64,000 nt of DNA from UBA1926 sp036732005. GTDB lineage: Bacteria > Planctomycetota > Phycisphaerae > Phycisphaerales > UBA1924. The position numbers and the translations under genes are program-made. The stretch spans positions 144,730-208,729 of the forward strand of contig DAINDF010000007.1 in assembly GCA_036732005.1 (NCBI GenBank), in the 5' to 3' direction. Below are positions 24,961 through 33,384 of this stretch, piece after piece. The stretch's first letter is position 1. Each line of letters opens with the position of its first letter. The notes under the pieces were generated by a model. That model was given only the letters and a program-made list of their open reading frames with translations. It did not search any database and was not told where the DNA came from.

Positions 24961-24993
24961 AGCCCGGCCGGTCACCCGGGTACACTCGACGCG

Positions 24994-26043
24994 ATGCAGG
25001 AGACCGGTCCTTCCCAGCGTGATGGCGTCGCGGCCCAGCTGCGTGCGGGGACGAGGGCCTACGCCGCCGCCGCCGCCGAGCGTCTGATCGAGCACGAGGA
25101 GGACGGAGCCGCGGGCTACGACACCTTCCGCACCTGGCAGGGCTTCCTGACGCAGCGGGTGATCGAGCTTGCGGTCGCGGTCGAAGTCGACGAGCCCGCC
25201 CTGTTCGCCGGCGAGGTGCACTGGTCCTACGCCGCGTTCGACGCGCACCGGATGGACCGTTCTATGCTCGCCGACGCGATCGAACACCTGGCCGAGGCGC
25301 TGCGCCACGAGATGTCGTCCCCCTCGTTCGAACTCGTGCGCCCCGCGCTCGAGCGTGCCGGCGAGGTCCGCCCCGAGGACCGGGTTGAGCGGGACGAGCT
25401 CTGCGCCGGCGACCCGGAGCACGCCCTCGCCCTGAGGTTCCTCGAGGCGGCGCTGACCGCCGAGCCCCGCCGGGCGATCGCCCTCGTGCTCGAAGCCCTC
25501 CAAGCGGGCGCCGCCGTGGCGACGCTCTTCGAACGCGTGCTGATGCCCGCGCAGGCCGAGATGGGCCGACTCTGGCACGCGGGTCAGATCGGCGTCGCCG
25601 AGGAGCACGCCGCGACCGAGACCGTGCGCACCGCGATGGGCGTGCTCTGGCACGCGGCCCCGCCCTCCACCTCGACCGGACGCACCGTGGTGGTCGGGGC
25701 GGTGTCCGACGACCGCCACGACATCGGCGTGCGTGCCACGGCCCACCTGCTCGAGCTCGCCGGGCACCGATCGGTGAATCTCGGCGGGGATGTGCCGGTC
25801 GAAGAGTTCCCCCAGGCCGCCCGCGATCACGGTGCGTGCGCCGCGGTGGTGTCGGCGACGATGGGGGTGCACCTGCCGCGGGCCCGGGAGACGGTCCGCG
25901 CGATCCGGGCCCACGCCGAGGGCGTTCGCGTCCTCGTCGGCGGTCCGGCGTTCACGCTGGCGCCCGATCTCTGGAAGAAAGTCGGCGCCGACGCGCACGC
26001 CGCCTCGCCCAGCGACGCGGCACGGCTGCTGTCCCAGGGATGA
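24994..26043 (+). CDS. CarH-like B12-binding protein without HTH domain
   Basis: 349 residues. Residues ~150-225 form the helical cobalamin cap domain with the photoreceptor-type Wx9EH motif (WHAGQIGVAEEH). Residues ~228-349 are a B12-binding Rossmann domain with DRHDIG, the DxHxxG motif whose His ligates cobalt, plus VNLGGDVPVEEF and VLVGGPAF. The N-terminal ~130 residues are helical and not a MerR helix-turn-helix, so it cannot bind DNA as CarH does. It follows the anti-sigma gene by 33 bases in the same direction, which suggests that it feeds a light or B12 signal into the sigma/anti-sigma pair; this is inference. Confidence 0.85.
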   Translation: MQETGPSQRDGVAAQLRAGTRAYAAAAAERLIEHEEDGAAGYDTFRTWQGFLTQRVIELAVAVEVDEPALFAGEVHWSYAAFDAHRMDRSMLADAIEHLAEALRHEMSSPSFELVRPALERAGEVRPEDRVERDELCAGDPEHALALRFLEAALTAEPRRAIALVLEALQAGAAVATLFERVLMPAQAEMGRLWHAGQIGVAEEHAATETVRTAMGVLWHAAPPSTSTGRTVVVGAVSDDRHDIGVRATAHLLELAGHRSVNLGGDVPVEEFPQAARDHGACAAVVSATMGVHLPRARETVRAIRAHAEGVRVLVGGPAFTLAPDLWKKVGADAHAASPSDAARLLSQG

Positions 26044-26118
26044 ACGGACGACGCCTGCACTCGCCTCGAGCGAGGCGCGTGACTCTCACCCAACCCAGGT
26101 GACTGCCCGCCGGGGCTG

Positions 26119-26979
26119 CTACTTCGAATGCTCGAACACGCCCCGCCCCGTCTTGTCACCCAGGCGCCCGGCGGTGACCAATTGCCGCAGCAGCGGGCAG
26201 GGGCGGTAGCGGTCGTTGTTCAGGCCCTCGGCCAGCACATCCATGATGTGGGCGCAGGTGTCCAGCCCGATGAAGTCGGCCAGGCGCAGCGGGCCCATCG
26301 GGAAATTGCACCCGAGTTTCATGATGCCGTCGATCGCCTCGGGCTCGGCCACGCCCTCCATCCAGGCGTAGAAAGCCTCGTTGATCATCGGCATCAGCAC
26401 GCGGTTGCTGACGAACCCCGCCCGGTCGTTGGCGGGCAGGGCGGTCTTGCCCATCGCCTCGGCGAGCGCGATCACCCGGGCGGTGACCGATCGATCCGTC
26501 GCGAGCCCGTTGATCACCTCGACGAGCCCCATCACGGGCACGGGATAAAAGAAGTGCATCCCGATCACGCGCTCGGGGGTCTTGGTCGCCGCCGCGATCT
26601 CGGTGATGCTGATCGAACTCGTGTTGGTCGCGAGAATCTGCCCACCGGGGAAGCGCGCGTCCAGGTCCGCGAAGATCGCCCGCTTCACTGACGCGTTCTC
26701 CACCGCGGCCTCGATGAGGATGTCGGACCCGCCCAGCGCGTCGAGCCCCTCGGCGTAGGTGATCCGTGCCTTGGCCGCGTCGGCGTCGGCCTGGGTCATC
26801 TTGCCCTTCTCCACCGCGCGGGCCAGCAGTTTCGCGTGCGTCGCCCTGCATTTCTCGAGGGCGGCCGCGGCCGTGTCGAAGACCACGGTCCTGAACCCCG
26901 CGACGGCGGCGACCTGGGCGATGCCCCCCCCCATCTGCCCCGAGCCGATCACGCCGATGTACTTGATGTTGTGGGTCAT
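26119..26979 (-). CDS. hbd: 3-hydroxybutyryl-CoA dehydrogenase
   Basis: 286 residues from ATG 26979 (AAGGAG upstream). NAD-binding IGVIGSGQMGGGIAQVAAV at the N-terminus; catalytic His in VIGMHFFYPVPVMGLVEVI; second motif RAGFVSNRVLMPMINEAF; C-terminal GPLRLADFIGLDT and LGDKTGRGVFEH. It oxidises 3-hydroxyacyl-CoA to acetoacetyl-CoA in fatty acid or C4 metabolism. Length matches the short single-function bacterial form. Convergent with the B12 protein gene. Confidence 0.95.
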   Translation of the reverse strand: MTHNIKYIGVIGSGQMGGGIAQVAAVAGFRTVVFDTAAAALEKCRATHAKLLARAVEKGKMTQADADAAKARITYAEGLDALGGSDILIEAAVENASVKRAIFADLDARFPGGQILATNTSSISITEIAAATKTPERVIGMHFFYPVPVMGLVEVINGLATDRSVTARVIALAEAMGKTALPANDRAGFVSNRVLMPMINEAFYAWMEGVAEPEAIDGIMKLGCNFPMGPLRLADFIGLDTCAHIMDVLAEGLNNDRYRPCPLLRQLVTAGRLGDKTGRGVFEHSK

Positions 26980-27082
26980 CCCGGGCTCCTTCTTCGCTGT
27001 GTTGCGACAGTGTAGAGCGCCAAGGCAAGCGGGCGATCGGGCTCGCGCGGGGTCGGCCTCGGAGGCGGCGGCGTGATCGCCC

Positions 27083-27120
27083 GCAAAAACGGCGTGCGGC
27101 CGATCTCTCGGCCGCACGCG
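27083..27120 (-). terminator. Rho-independent terminator
   Basis: A 12-bp perfect stem (GCGTGCGGCCGA / TCGGCCGCACGC, 27092-27103 with 27108-27119) with a 4-base loop, followed on the minus strand by CGTTTTTGC. It lies 23 bases after the stop of the PEP-CTERM gene. Confidence 0.88.
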
Positions 27121-27142
27121 AAGGAAGGCTGGAATCCCGATT

Positions 27143-27757
27143 TCACCGCCGGCGGCGGGCGGCGACGAGGCCGCCGAGGCCAAGCACCGCCATGCCGGCC
27201 GGGGCCGGGATCACGGAGACCGAGACATCGTCGATGAACAGGACGATGACGCTGCCGGGCGCGCCGCCGGTGACGGCCGCGAACTGGAGGGTCACGCCGC
27301 CGCTGACATCGGGGCCGGCGGCGATGGAGTAGTTGAAGGTCTGGTACTCGCTTGTCAGGGCGAGGGGCCCGCCGCCCAGGATGGTGGACGCGGAGACGCC
27401 GCCCCCGTCGATCTCGCTAAAGAACTCGGCGAACGCGACCCCACCGATCGCCCCCTCACCCTTGACGGAGAAGGAGATGTTGACGATGTCGCCCGCGTTC
27501 ACCACGCCGATGCCGAGGTTGGCCTGCTTCACCACCGCGCCGCTGGCGGGGTCGTTGTTGAAGACCTCGGCGGCGAAGGCGCCGCTGGCGGCGTCGTTGG
27601 TGAGGTTGAAGGTCGAGTTGGGGGTCGGGAACGAGACCCAGCCCGAGGTGTCCCCGGCCTCGAAGCCCCCGTTGGTCGTCAGCTCGAGCCCGGCGGTGCT
27701 CGCCGAAGCACAGGCCACCATCGCGAGCACGCCAGCGGTCAGAGTCATCTTCATCAT
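27143..27757 (-). CDS. PEP-CTERM-type exported protein
   Basis: 204 residues from ATG 27757. Signal peptide KMTLTAGVLAMVACASASTAG, then a jelly-roll-like beta domain beginning LTTNGGFEAGDTSGWVSF and ending FIDDVSVSVI, as in carbohydrate-binding modules of many PEP-CTERM proteins. The C-terminus is the sorting signal: PAPAG, a short membrane helix MAVLGLGGLVA and ARRRR. Such proteins are processed by an exosortase and are linked to extracellular matrix. No exosortase is in the window. Single gene with its own terminator. Confidence 0.85.
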   Translation of the reverse strand: MMKMTLTAGVLAMVACASASTAGLELTTNGGFEAGDTSGWVSFPTPNSTFNLTNDAASGAFAAEVFNNDPASGAVVKQANLGIGVVNAGDIVNISFSVKGEGAIGGVAFAEFFSEIDGGGVSASTILGGGPLALTSEYQTFNYSIAAGPDVSGGVTLQFAAVTGGAPGSVIVLFIDDVSVSVIPAPAGMAVLGLGGLVAARRRR

Positions 27758-27873
27758 CTTGAGTCTCCCTATCCGGCCTCTCGGCCGACATGTGTCAGAC
27801 CAGGGAGGCGGCCCCGGTGCGGTTCCGCCCAACGCAGGCGGGCCTGAGCCCTCTCCCCGACCGGGTGGATTGT

Positions 27874-27960
27874 AACAGTTCCGACGCGTTACCGGCCCAG
27901 AAATCCATAAGATTCATGCATTTTGGCTGATCTGCGTCACAAATCGGAACAGTTCCGATA
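27874..27960. promoter_or_regulatory. Paired AACAGTTCCGA sites upstream of PEP-CTERM gene
   Basis: AACAGTTCCGA occurs at 27874-27884 and again at 27949-27959, 75 bases apart in an AT-richer spacer between the PEP-CTERM gene and recX. The second lies within the near-perfect palindrome CGGAACAGTTCCG. Two equal sites in a short divergent spacer suggest binding of a dimeric regulator, but the regulator is unknown. The rest of 27758-28048 shows no gene. Confidence 0.4.
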
Positions 27961-28048
27961 CTGACTTCCCTCTGGTTAAAATCCGAACGCCATGCTTACA
28001 AACGCGACGAGACCGGCCGAGGCGGGCGGGTCTCGGTAGACTGCCTTG

Positions 28049-28573
28049 ATGCCATGGCGCACGCGGAGCCCGGGCTCCGGCCCACCCGTCGCGGACTCGG
28101 CCGAGGCCGCCCGCGAAGCCGCCCTCCGCCTGCTCAAGGCCCGCGACCGCACCCCGCGCGATCTCGCCCGCCGGCTCCGCGACAAGGGCTTCGAGCCCGG
28201 CGTGGTCGACGCGGTCGTCGCCCGATTGGAAGAGGCCGGCCTGCTCGACGAGGCCGCCACCGCGGAGCGGCTTGTCAGGGCCGAACTCCGCAAGGCCCCG
28301 GCGGCGGACCGGCTGCTCCGCTCGAAACTCGCCGCCGCGGGGGTCGGGGCGGATATCTCAGAGCGCGTCATCGCCGAGGCGCTCCGCGAGGTCGACCTCA
28401 GGGACGAGGCCGAGTCGCTGGCCCGGCGCTGGCTCGAGCGACACCGCGGGGTCGACCCCGCGACGGCGACGCGTCGTCTCGTCGGGCGGCTGTCGCGGCG
28501 GGGTTTCGGCGGCGAGACGATCCGCGAGGCCGTCGACCGGGCGATGCGGGGCCCGCATCCCCACGACGGGTGA
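28049..28573 (+). CDS. recX: RecX family regulatory protein
   Basis: 174 residues. Three tandem three-helix repeats typical of RecX: AALRLLKARDRTPRDLARRLRDKGFEPGVVDAVVARLEEAGLLDE, RLLRSKLAAAGVGADISERVIAEAL, and RRLVGRLSRRGFGGETIREAVDRA. RecX dampens RecA filaments. No recA is adjacent. An upstream in-frame TTG at 28046 is less likely as start. Confidence 0.88.
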   Translation: MPWRTRSPGSGPPVADSAEAAREAALRLLKARDRTPRDLARRLRDKGFEPGVVDAVVARLEEAGLLDEAATAERLVRAELRKAPAADRLLRSKLAAAGVGADISERVIAEALREVDLRDEAESLARRWLERHRGVDPATATRRLVGRLSRRGFGGETIREAVDRAMRGPHPHDG

Positions 28574-28600
28574 GCGACGAACCGAGGCTACCGTTGCCCC

Positions 28601-30028
28601 ATGACCACGATGCCCCGCCAGAACGAGCCCGCGCCGCCCCTCTCCGCCGTCCCGGACGAGACCGGTCGCTTCGGTCGGTACGGCGGTCGCTTCGTGCCCG
28701 AGACCTTGATGTCGGCGTTGATGGAACTCGAGGACCTGTACCTCTCCATCGCCGACAACCCGCAGTTCTGGGACGAACTCCGTGAGCTCAACCGCTCGTT
28801 CATCGGGCGGCCCACGCCGCTGCAACGGGCCTCGGGGCTGACGCGCGAGGCCGCGAGCCGGGCGGCCCGGGCCGGGCGACCCAAGTGCGGGGCGACGATC
28901 TGGCTCAAGCGTGAGGACCTGGCCCACACGGGCGCGCACAAGATCAACAACACCATCGGGCAGGGCCTGCTCACCCGCAAGATGGGCAAACGCCGCATCA
29001 TCGCCGAGACCGGGGCGGGGCAACACGGCGTGGCGAGCGCGACCGCCGCGGCCCGCCTCGGCCTGCAGTGCGATGTCTTCATGGGTTCCGAGGATGTGCG
29101 GCGCCAGCGGTTGAATGTCACGCGGATGAAGATGCTCGGCGCCCGGGTCATCGAGGTCGACTCGGGCTCGCGCACGCTCAAGGACGCGACCAACGAGGCG
29201 ATGCGCGACTGGATGGGCTCGGTCGACCACACCCACTACATCATCGGGTCGGTCGTCGGGCCCCACCCGTTCCCGATGATCGTCCGCGATTTCCAGTCCG
29301 TCATCGGGCGCGAGACCAAGGCCCAGGCGCTGCGTCACATCGGGCGCCTGCCCGACGCGATCGTCGCCTGCGTCGGCGGGGGCTCCAACGCCGCCGGTAT
29401 TTTCTATCCCTTTGTCGATGACCCGAAGGTCCGCCTGATCGGCGTCGAGGCGGGAGGACGCTCCGACCAGCAGGGCGACCACGCCGCCCCGCTCCGGTTC
29501 GGCAAGCCCGGCATCCTGCACGGGTCGCTCTCGTATGTCCTGCAGAACGACGAGGGGCAGACCGCGGATGTCCACTCCTGCTCGGCGGGGCTCGATTACC
29601 CGGGCGTCGGCCCCGAGCACTCGTACTGGAAGGACACGGGCCGGGCCGAGTACACCGCCGTCGCCGACGCCGAGGCCCTCGAGGCGTTCCTGCTCACCGC
29701 GCGGGCGGAGGGGATCATCCCCGCGCTCGAGACGAGCCACGCGCTGGCCCACGCCGTGGAACTCGCCAGCACCCTCCCGAGCGAGCAGCACATCGTGGTG
29801 AACCTCTCGGGTCGCGGGGACAAGGATGTCGAGGAGGCCCTCCGCCTGCTCGGGGGCGAGATCGAGCCCGCCAAGCCCCGCGCCTCCCGGCCCAAGAAGC
29901 GCAAGAAGAAGAAGCGCGGCGGCGGCGACGCGGCCGAGGGTGACAGCATCGCCGACGGGGGCACGGCGGACGGCTCGCAGGTCGACGACGAAGACGACGG
30001 CCCGGACGACGACGCCGCCGAGGATTGA
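28601..30028 (+). CDS. trpB: Tryptophan synthase beta chain with charged C-terminal tail
   Basis: 475 residues against about 400 in most TrpB proteins. Makes L-Trp from indole and Ser with PLP. The N-terminus GRFGRYGGRFVPETLM, the PLP lysine in KREDLAHTGAHKINN near residue 115, the phosphate loop CVGGGSNAAG and LNVTRMKMLGA are all conserved. From about residue 423 a tail is added: Lys/Arg block (KKRKKKKRGGG), then a strongly acidic end (DDEDDGPDDDAAED). The tail looks disordered and is not part of the known fold. No trpA is beside it. Confidence 0.97.
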   Translation: MTTMPRQNEPAPPLSAVPDETGRFGRYGGRFVPETLMSALMELEDLYLSIADNPQFWDELRELNRSFIGRPTPLQRASGLTREAASRAARAGRPKCGATIWLKREDLAHTGAHKINNTIGQGLLTRKMGKRRIIAETGAGQHGVASATAAARLGLQCDVFMGSEDVRRQRLNVTRMKMLGARVIEVDSGSRTLKDATNEAMRDWMGSVDHTHYIIGSVVGPHPFPMIVRDFQSVIGRETKAQALRHIGRLPDAIVACVGGGSNAAGIFYPFVDDPKVRLIGVEAGGRSDQQGDHAAPLRFGKPGILHGSLSYVLQNDEGQTADVHSCSAGLDYPGVGPEHSYWKDTGRAEYTAVADAEALEAFLLTARAEGIIPALETSHALAHAVELASTLPSEQHIVVNLSGRGDKDVEEALRLLGGEIEPAKPRASRPKKRKKKKRGGGDAAEGDSIADGGTADGSQVDDEDDGPDDDAAED

Positions 30029-30049
30029 CCCCTCCCACGGCGCCTGAAA

Positions 30050-30123
30050 CATCCCGGGCAGGATTCGAACCTGCGACCTGCGGATTAGAAGTCCGCTGCT
30101 CTATCCAGCTGAGCTACCGGGAC
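30050..30123 (-). tRNA. tRNA-Arg (anticodon UCU)
   Basis: The minus strand folds into a cloverleaf: acceptor GTCCCGG with CCGGGAT (one G-U pair), D arm GCTCAGCTGGATAGAGC, anticodon arm GCGGA-CTTCTAA-TCCGC with anticodon TCT, variable AGGTC, T arm GCAGG-TTCGAAT-CCTGC, discriminator G. No encoded CCA. 74 bases, directly downstream of trpB on the opposite strand. Confidence 0.97.
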
Positions 30124-30292
30124 ACATCCCCCCGCATCCGGCGGCGGCGGTCCGAGAATGGTAGATCCGGGGTCCTCGCCGAGTCGGCCCGGCTGGGGGG
30201 CTCGGCCTTGCCGTGTGCCCGGGGCCCCGTTCACGCTTGGTGGATAGTCTTGGTCCGCCCGGTCGGTGCGGCACAGCAAAGGACGATCGTCG

Positions 30293-30982
30293 GTGAATCC
30301 AGGCGGTGATGAAATCCCCGGGGCCTTCCGCGACGCCGCGCCGGTCGGCTCGGGCCCCTACGAGGTCCGGGAGAGCGAGTGCCTCCAGAGCATCGCCGCC
30401 CGGCACGGGCACCTCTGGAAGACCATCTGGAACCACGGCGGCAACGCGGAGGTCAAGTCGGCCCGCAAGGACCCCATGGTCATCCTCCCGGGTGACCGGC
30501 TCGAGATCCCCGAGATCGACCCCGGCGGCGTCTCCAAGGCCCAGGAGAAACGGCACCGGTTCCGGCGCAGGGGCGTGCCGGCCGTGCTCAAACTCCAGTT
30601 GCAACGCGACGGCGAGCCCCGCGAGGACGAGCCCTGGTGGCTCGAGATCGACGGCCAGCGCTCCGAGGGACGGACCGACGGCGAGGGCCGCATCAAGGTC
30701 CCCATCCCCCCGGGGGCCCGATCCGGCGAACTCCGCGTGGGCGAGGGCGAGCACGAAACGGCGCACACGCTCGACCTCGGCGTGCTCGCCCCGTTCGATA
30801 CCGTCCGGGGCACGCAGCAGCGTCTGCGGAATCTGGGGTTCTACGAGGGGCCGCCCGACGGGAAGTGGACCGAAGGGCTCAAGCACGCGATCGATTCGTT
30901 CCTCTCCACCAACGATTTCAAGGCCGAGGACGAACTGAGCGAATCCACGCTCAAGAAGATCCGGGACGCGCACGGGTCCTGA
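30293..30982 (+). CDS. LysM / peptidoglycan-binding-like protein
   Basis: 229 residues from GTG 30293 (AAAGGA upstream). A LysM-type domain (YEVRESECLQSIAARHGHLWKTIWNHGGN ... VILPGDRLEIPE) at about residues 20-75, a beta-sandwich-like middle (LKLQLQRDGEPREDEPWWLEIDGQ ... TDGEGRIKVPIPPGARSGELRVGE), and a C-terminal PG-binding-1-like domain (GTQQRLRNLGFYEGPPDGKWTEGLKHAIDSF). This layout is often found in tail-associated or secretion-linked proteins of injection systems. No signal peptide. It lies 12 bases before the HET-C-like gene. Confidence 0.75.
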   Translation: MNPGGDEIPGAFRDAAPVGSGPYEVRESECLQSIAARHGHLWKTIWNHGGNAEVKSARKDPMVILPGDRLEIPEIDPGGVSKAQEKRHRFRRRGVPAVLKLQLQRDGEPREDEPWWLEIDGQRSEGRTDGEGRIKVPIPPGARSGELRVGEGEHETAHTLDLGVLAPFDTVRGTQQRLRNLGFYEGPPDGKWTEGLKHAIDSFLSTNDFKAEDELSESTLKKIRDAHGS

Positions 30983-30994
30983 CCGGGGCAACGC

Positions 30995-33325
30995 ATGGAC
31001 ACGCACGGGCACCACGAATGCGCTGAGGACGCGGGGCTGCCGCTGATCGAGGCCGGCCTGAGGCGCGCGGGCAAGGAGCACTGGCGCACCGGGGCCTTCT
31101 ATCTCGGCAACTGGATCACCGATGTGCAGCAGGCCGTCGACCCCGGGCCGTACGACAGCGTCGCCGCGGGGGTGCGTTCCGGCGTGCAGGGCGTGATCGA
31201 CGCGATCAACAACCTCGAGCACAACGGGCTCCCGAACTTCATCCGCGACCAGTTCGCCAGGCCCTTCTCCGACTTTCTCCGACGCATCCAGGCCGCCACC
31301 AGCGCCCTCGAGGGCGGCCAGCAGAGCCGGGTCGCGAAGTCGCTCAAGAAGGCCTTCCTCGTCGGCGGCTACTTCAAGTTCGTCCATCCCGAGAAGAAGG
31401 GGCTGAAGGCGCGGATGGACTACCACGCCTTCAAGCATGTCTACACCACCTGCTTCACCCAGTACTACCCGCACGAACACCTCGACCGCCCGGCACGCAC
31501 CGTCGGCAACAAGACGGTGTACGAGACCGCCGTCGAAGAGAGCACCACGACCCCCGACCGCCGCGGAACGGGCAGCAAGCCCCTCTCCCCGCACATCTAC
31601 AAGTTCCTGAAGCAGGACATCCAGATCGCCGCGGGCCTGATCGCCCAACTCGACCGCGACTGGGCGAAGCGGACCTTCTCCAAGACCGGCCAGGCCTGGC
31701 CCGACGCCGACGCCGACAAAGACTGGAACCTCGGCCTCGCACGCCTCGGCCACGCGGTGCACGCCCTCGAGGACTACTTCGCCCACAGCAACTTCGTCGA
31801 GCACGCGCTCAAGGCCAAGGACAAGCCCGTCACCGGGGGGCACCCGGGCGAGGTCTTCAGCAAACGGCTCCAGAAACTCAACGGCGACGGGAGCATCGGC
31901 GGCCCCGAGCCCCATGTCGTCACGGGCTACTTCGACTCCTGGGACACCCTGCACTCGCTCTCCCATGTCGCCCAGGAACTCGGCCTCCGGGTCGAGGCCC
32001 ACCGCGACCGCCCCCCGGAGCCGCGGGATGTTCACGGCAAGGGCCCCAAGGTCGGCCGCTTGATGGTCGAACTCGTCAGGGCGATCAAGAAGGGCCCGAA
32101 GACCCGGGCCGCGGTCCAGGCCGAGCTGGTCGCGCTCGCGTCGGGAAAGGACCCGAGCGTCGACGCGGCGATCCGCGACGCCGCGAAGGCGGTGCTCCAT
32201 GAGATCCCCCCCGAGGCGGGCGAGGTCAAGGACGCGTTCGCCGACACGGTCCTCGCCTTCGCCGAGACGGTGCCCGGGTCCTCGCTCACGGTCGTCGAGG
32301 CCCTCATCATGCTCGCCGAGTTCCACGAGAACCTGATGTACCCCTGGAAGTTCTTCACCTGGATGGTGACCGAACTCCCCCCGGGCGCGGCCCGTTGGAT
32401 TGTCGAGAACATCGGCGACGCGATCGAGGATTTCGTGAGGGGGCCGTTCGAGACCGCCGTGCGACGGATCATCGAGGACAGGCTCGGACGCTTCAGGGTG
32501 GGCTCCCACTCGCTGCTCGCCAAGGACTATGAGTGGCCCGGCGAGAGCGAGATCAACGCGACCCACACCCACGCCATCAACCTCGCCAAGGCGGTCCATT
32601 GGTATGTCGTCAAGACGCTCCTGCGCCACGCCGACCCCCCTGCCGCCCCGGTGACTCGCGGCGCCCACGAGGAGCAGGACGACAAGACCAAGAGCGTCAA
32701 CACACTCGGCGCCTACACCTGGATCGACTGGCTCGAACTCTGCGAGACCTTCCTGCGCCATCCCGCGGGCAATCACCCTTCCCGCCCGAAGGCCCCCATC
32801 GCGAGCCGCTGGTGGAGCCCGATCCTCGACGGCAAGGCCTTCACCAAGTTCCCCGGGTTCTCCGCGACCCGCCCCGGTCGCGACCTCCGCCTGCCTCATG
32901 CGCTGATCTACCTCTCCGCCGCCGACCTCGACAAACAGATCAACGACGCCGACAAACTCCGCAAGCAGCTCGAAGACGAGTACAACGGCGTCAAGCCCAA
33001 GCCCCAGAAGCCGGCCCCCGCGCCGCCCCCGCCCTCGGGCAAAGTCAGCCAGCTTCAACGCCTCCTCGGCGTCGCCGAGACCGACGCATGGAACCCCGAG
33101 ACCGAGGACGCCGCCAGGGCCCACATGGTCCGCTACGGCTCACGCGGGCCGCTGGTGGAATGGACACAGTCCCAGCTCAACAGCCACGGCATGGACAGCG
33201 GCACGGTCGACGGCATCGCCGGCGAGATCACCACCGGCGCCATCCGCCGCTGGCAATCCTCAAAGGGTCTCGCGGTCGACGGAGTCGCGGGACCAAAGAC
33301 GCTCCGCAGCCTCGCCGAGGCGTAG
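30995..33325 (+). CDS. HET-C-like protein with C-terminal peptidoglycan-binding domain
   Basis: 776 residues. The region around residues 245-275 (LARLGHAVHALEDYFAHSNFVEHAL) is the HET-C / zinc phospholipase C-like signature, with His and Glu/Asp that could hold zinc, supported by earlier GAFYLGNWITDVQQ and later FDSWDTLHSLSHV. Residues ~705-776 form a PG-binding-1 domain (YGSRGPLVEWTQSQLNSHG ... GAIRRWQSSKGLAVDGVAG). A Pro-rich linker with PKPQKPAPAPPPPSG divides them. No signal peptide. With the preceding LysM protein it looks like an effector/loader pair, but no secretion apparatus is in the window. Confidence 0.7.
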   Translation: MDTHGHHECAEDAGLPLIEAGLRRAGKEHWRTGAFYLGNWITDVQQAVDPGPYDSVAAGVRSGVQGVIDAINNLEHNGLPNFIRDQFARPFSDFLRRIQAATSALEGGQQSRVAKSLKKAFLVGGYFKFVHPEKKGLKARMDYHAFKHVYTTCFTQYYPHEHLDRPARTVGNKTVYETAVEESTTTPDRRGTGSKPLSPHIYKFLKQDIQIAAGLIAQLDRDWAKRTFSKTGQAWPDADADKDWNLGLARLGHAVHALEDYFAHSNFVEHALKAKDKPVTGGHPGEVFSKRLQKLNGDGSIGGPEPHVVTGYFDSWDTLHSLSHVAQELGLRVEAHRDRPPEPRDVHGKGPKVGRLMVELVRAIKKGPKTRAAVQAELVALASGKDPSVDAAIRDAAKAVLHEIPPEAGEVKDAFADTVLAFAETVPGSSLTVVEALIMLAEFHENLMYPWKFFTWMVTELPPGAARWIVENIGDAIEDFVRGPFETAVRRIIEDRLGRFRVGSHSLLAKDYEWPGESEINATHTHAINLAKAVHWYVVKTLLRHADPPAAPVTRGAHEEQDDKTKSVNTLGAYTWIDWLELCETFLRHPAGNHPSRPKAPIASRWWSPILDGKAFTKFPGFSATRPGRDLRLPHALIYLSAADLDKQINDADKLRKQLEDEYNGVKPKPQKPAPAPPPPSGKVSQLQRLLGVAETDAWNPETEDAARAHMVRYGSRGPLVEWTQSQLNSHGMDSGTVDGIAGEITTGAIRRWQSSKGLAVDGVAGPKTLRSLAEA

Positions 33326-33384
33326 GCGGCCCACCCCGCCCACGCGTACGCTCCCCCAGACGACCCAACCCGAGGGGAGCCCCG

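Noticed and set aside
24994..26043. Considered the B12 protein as small subunit of the acyl-CoA mutase
   Set aside because: It has a helical cap with Wx9EH of photoreceptors and an N-terminal domain, whereas mutase small subunits are single ~130-residue B12 domains; it is also on the opposite strand with the sigma operon.
26055..26085. CGCCTCGAGCGAGGCG hairpin between convergent B12 and hbd genes
   Set aside because: Stem is short, loop tight and no T-run on either strand, so not called as a terminator.
30101..33124. Open minus-strand frame of about 1000 codons beside the tRNA
   Set aside because: Mirror of the LysM and HET-C-like genes; low-complexity and reads into the tRNA gene.
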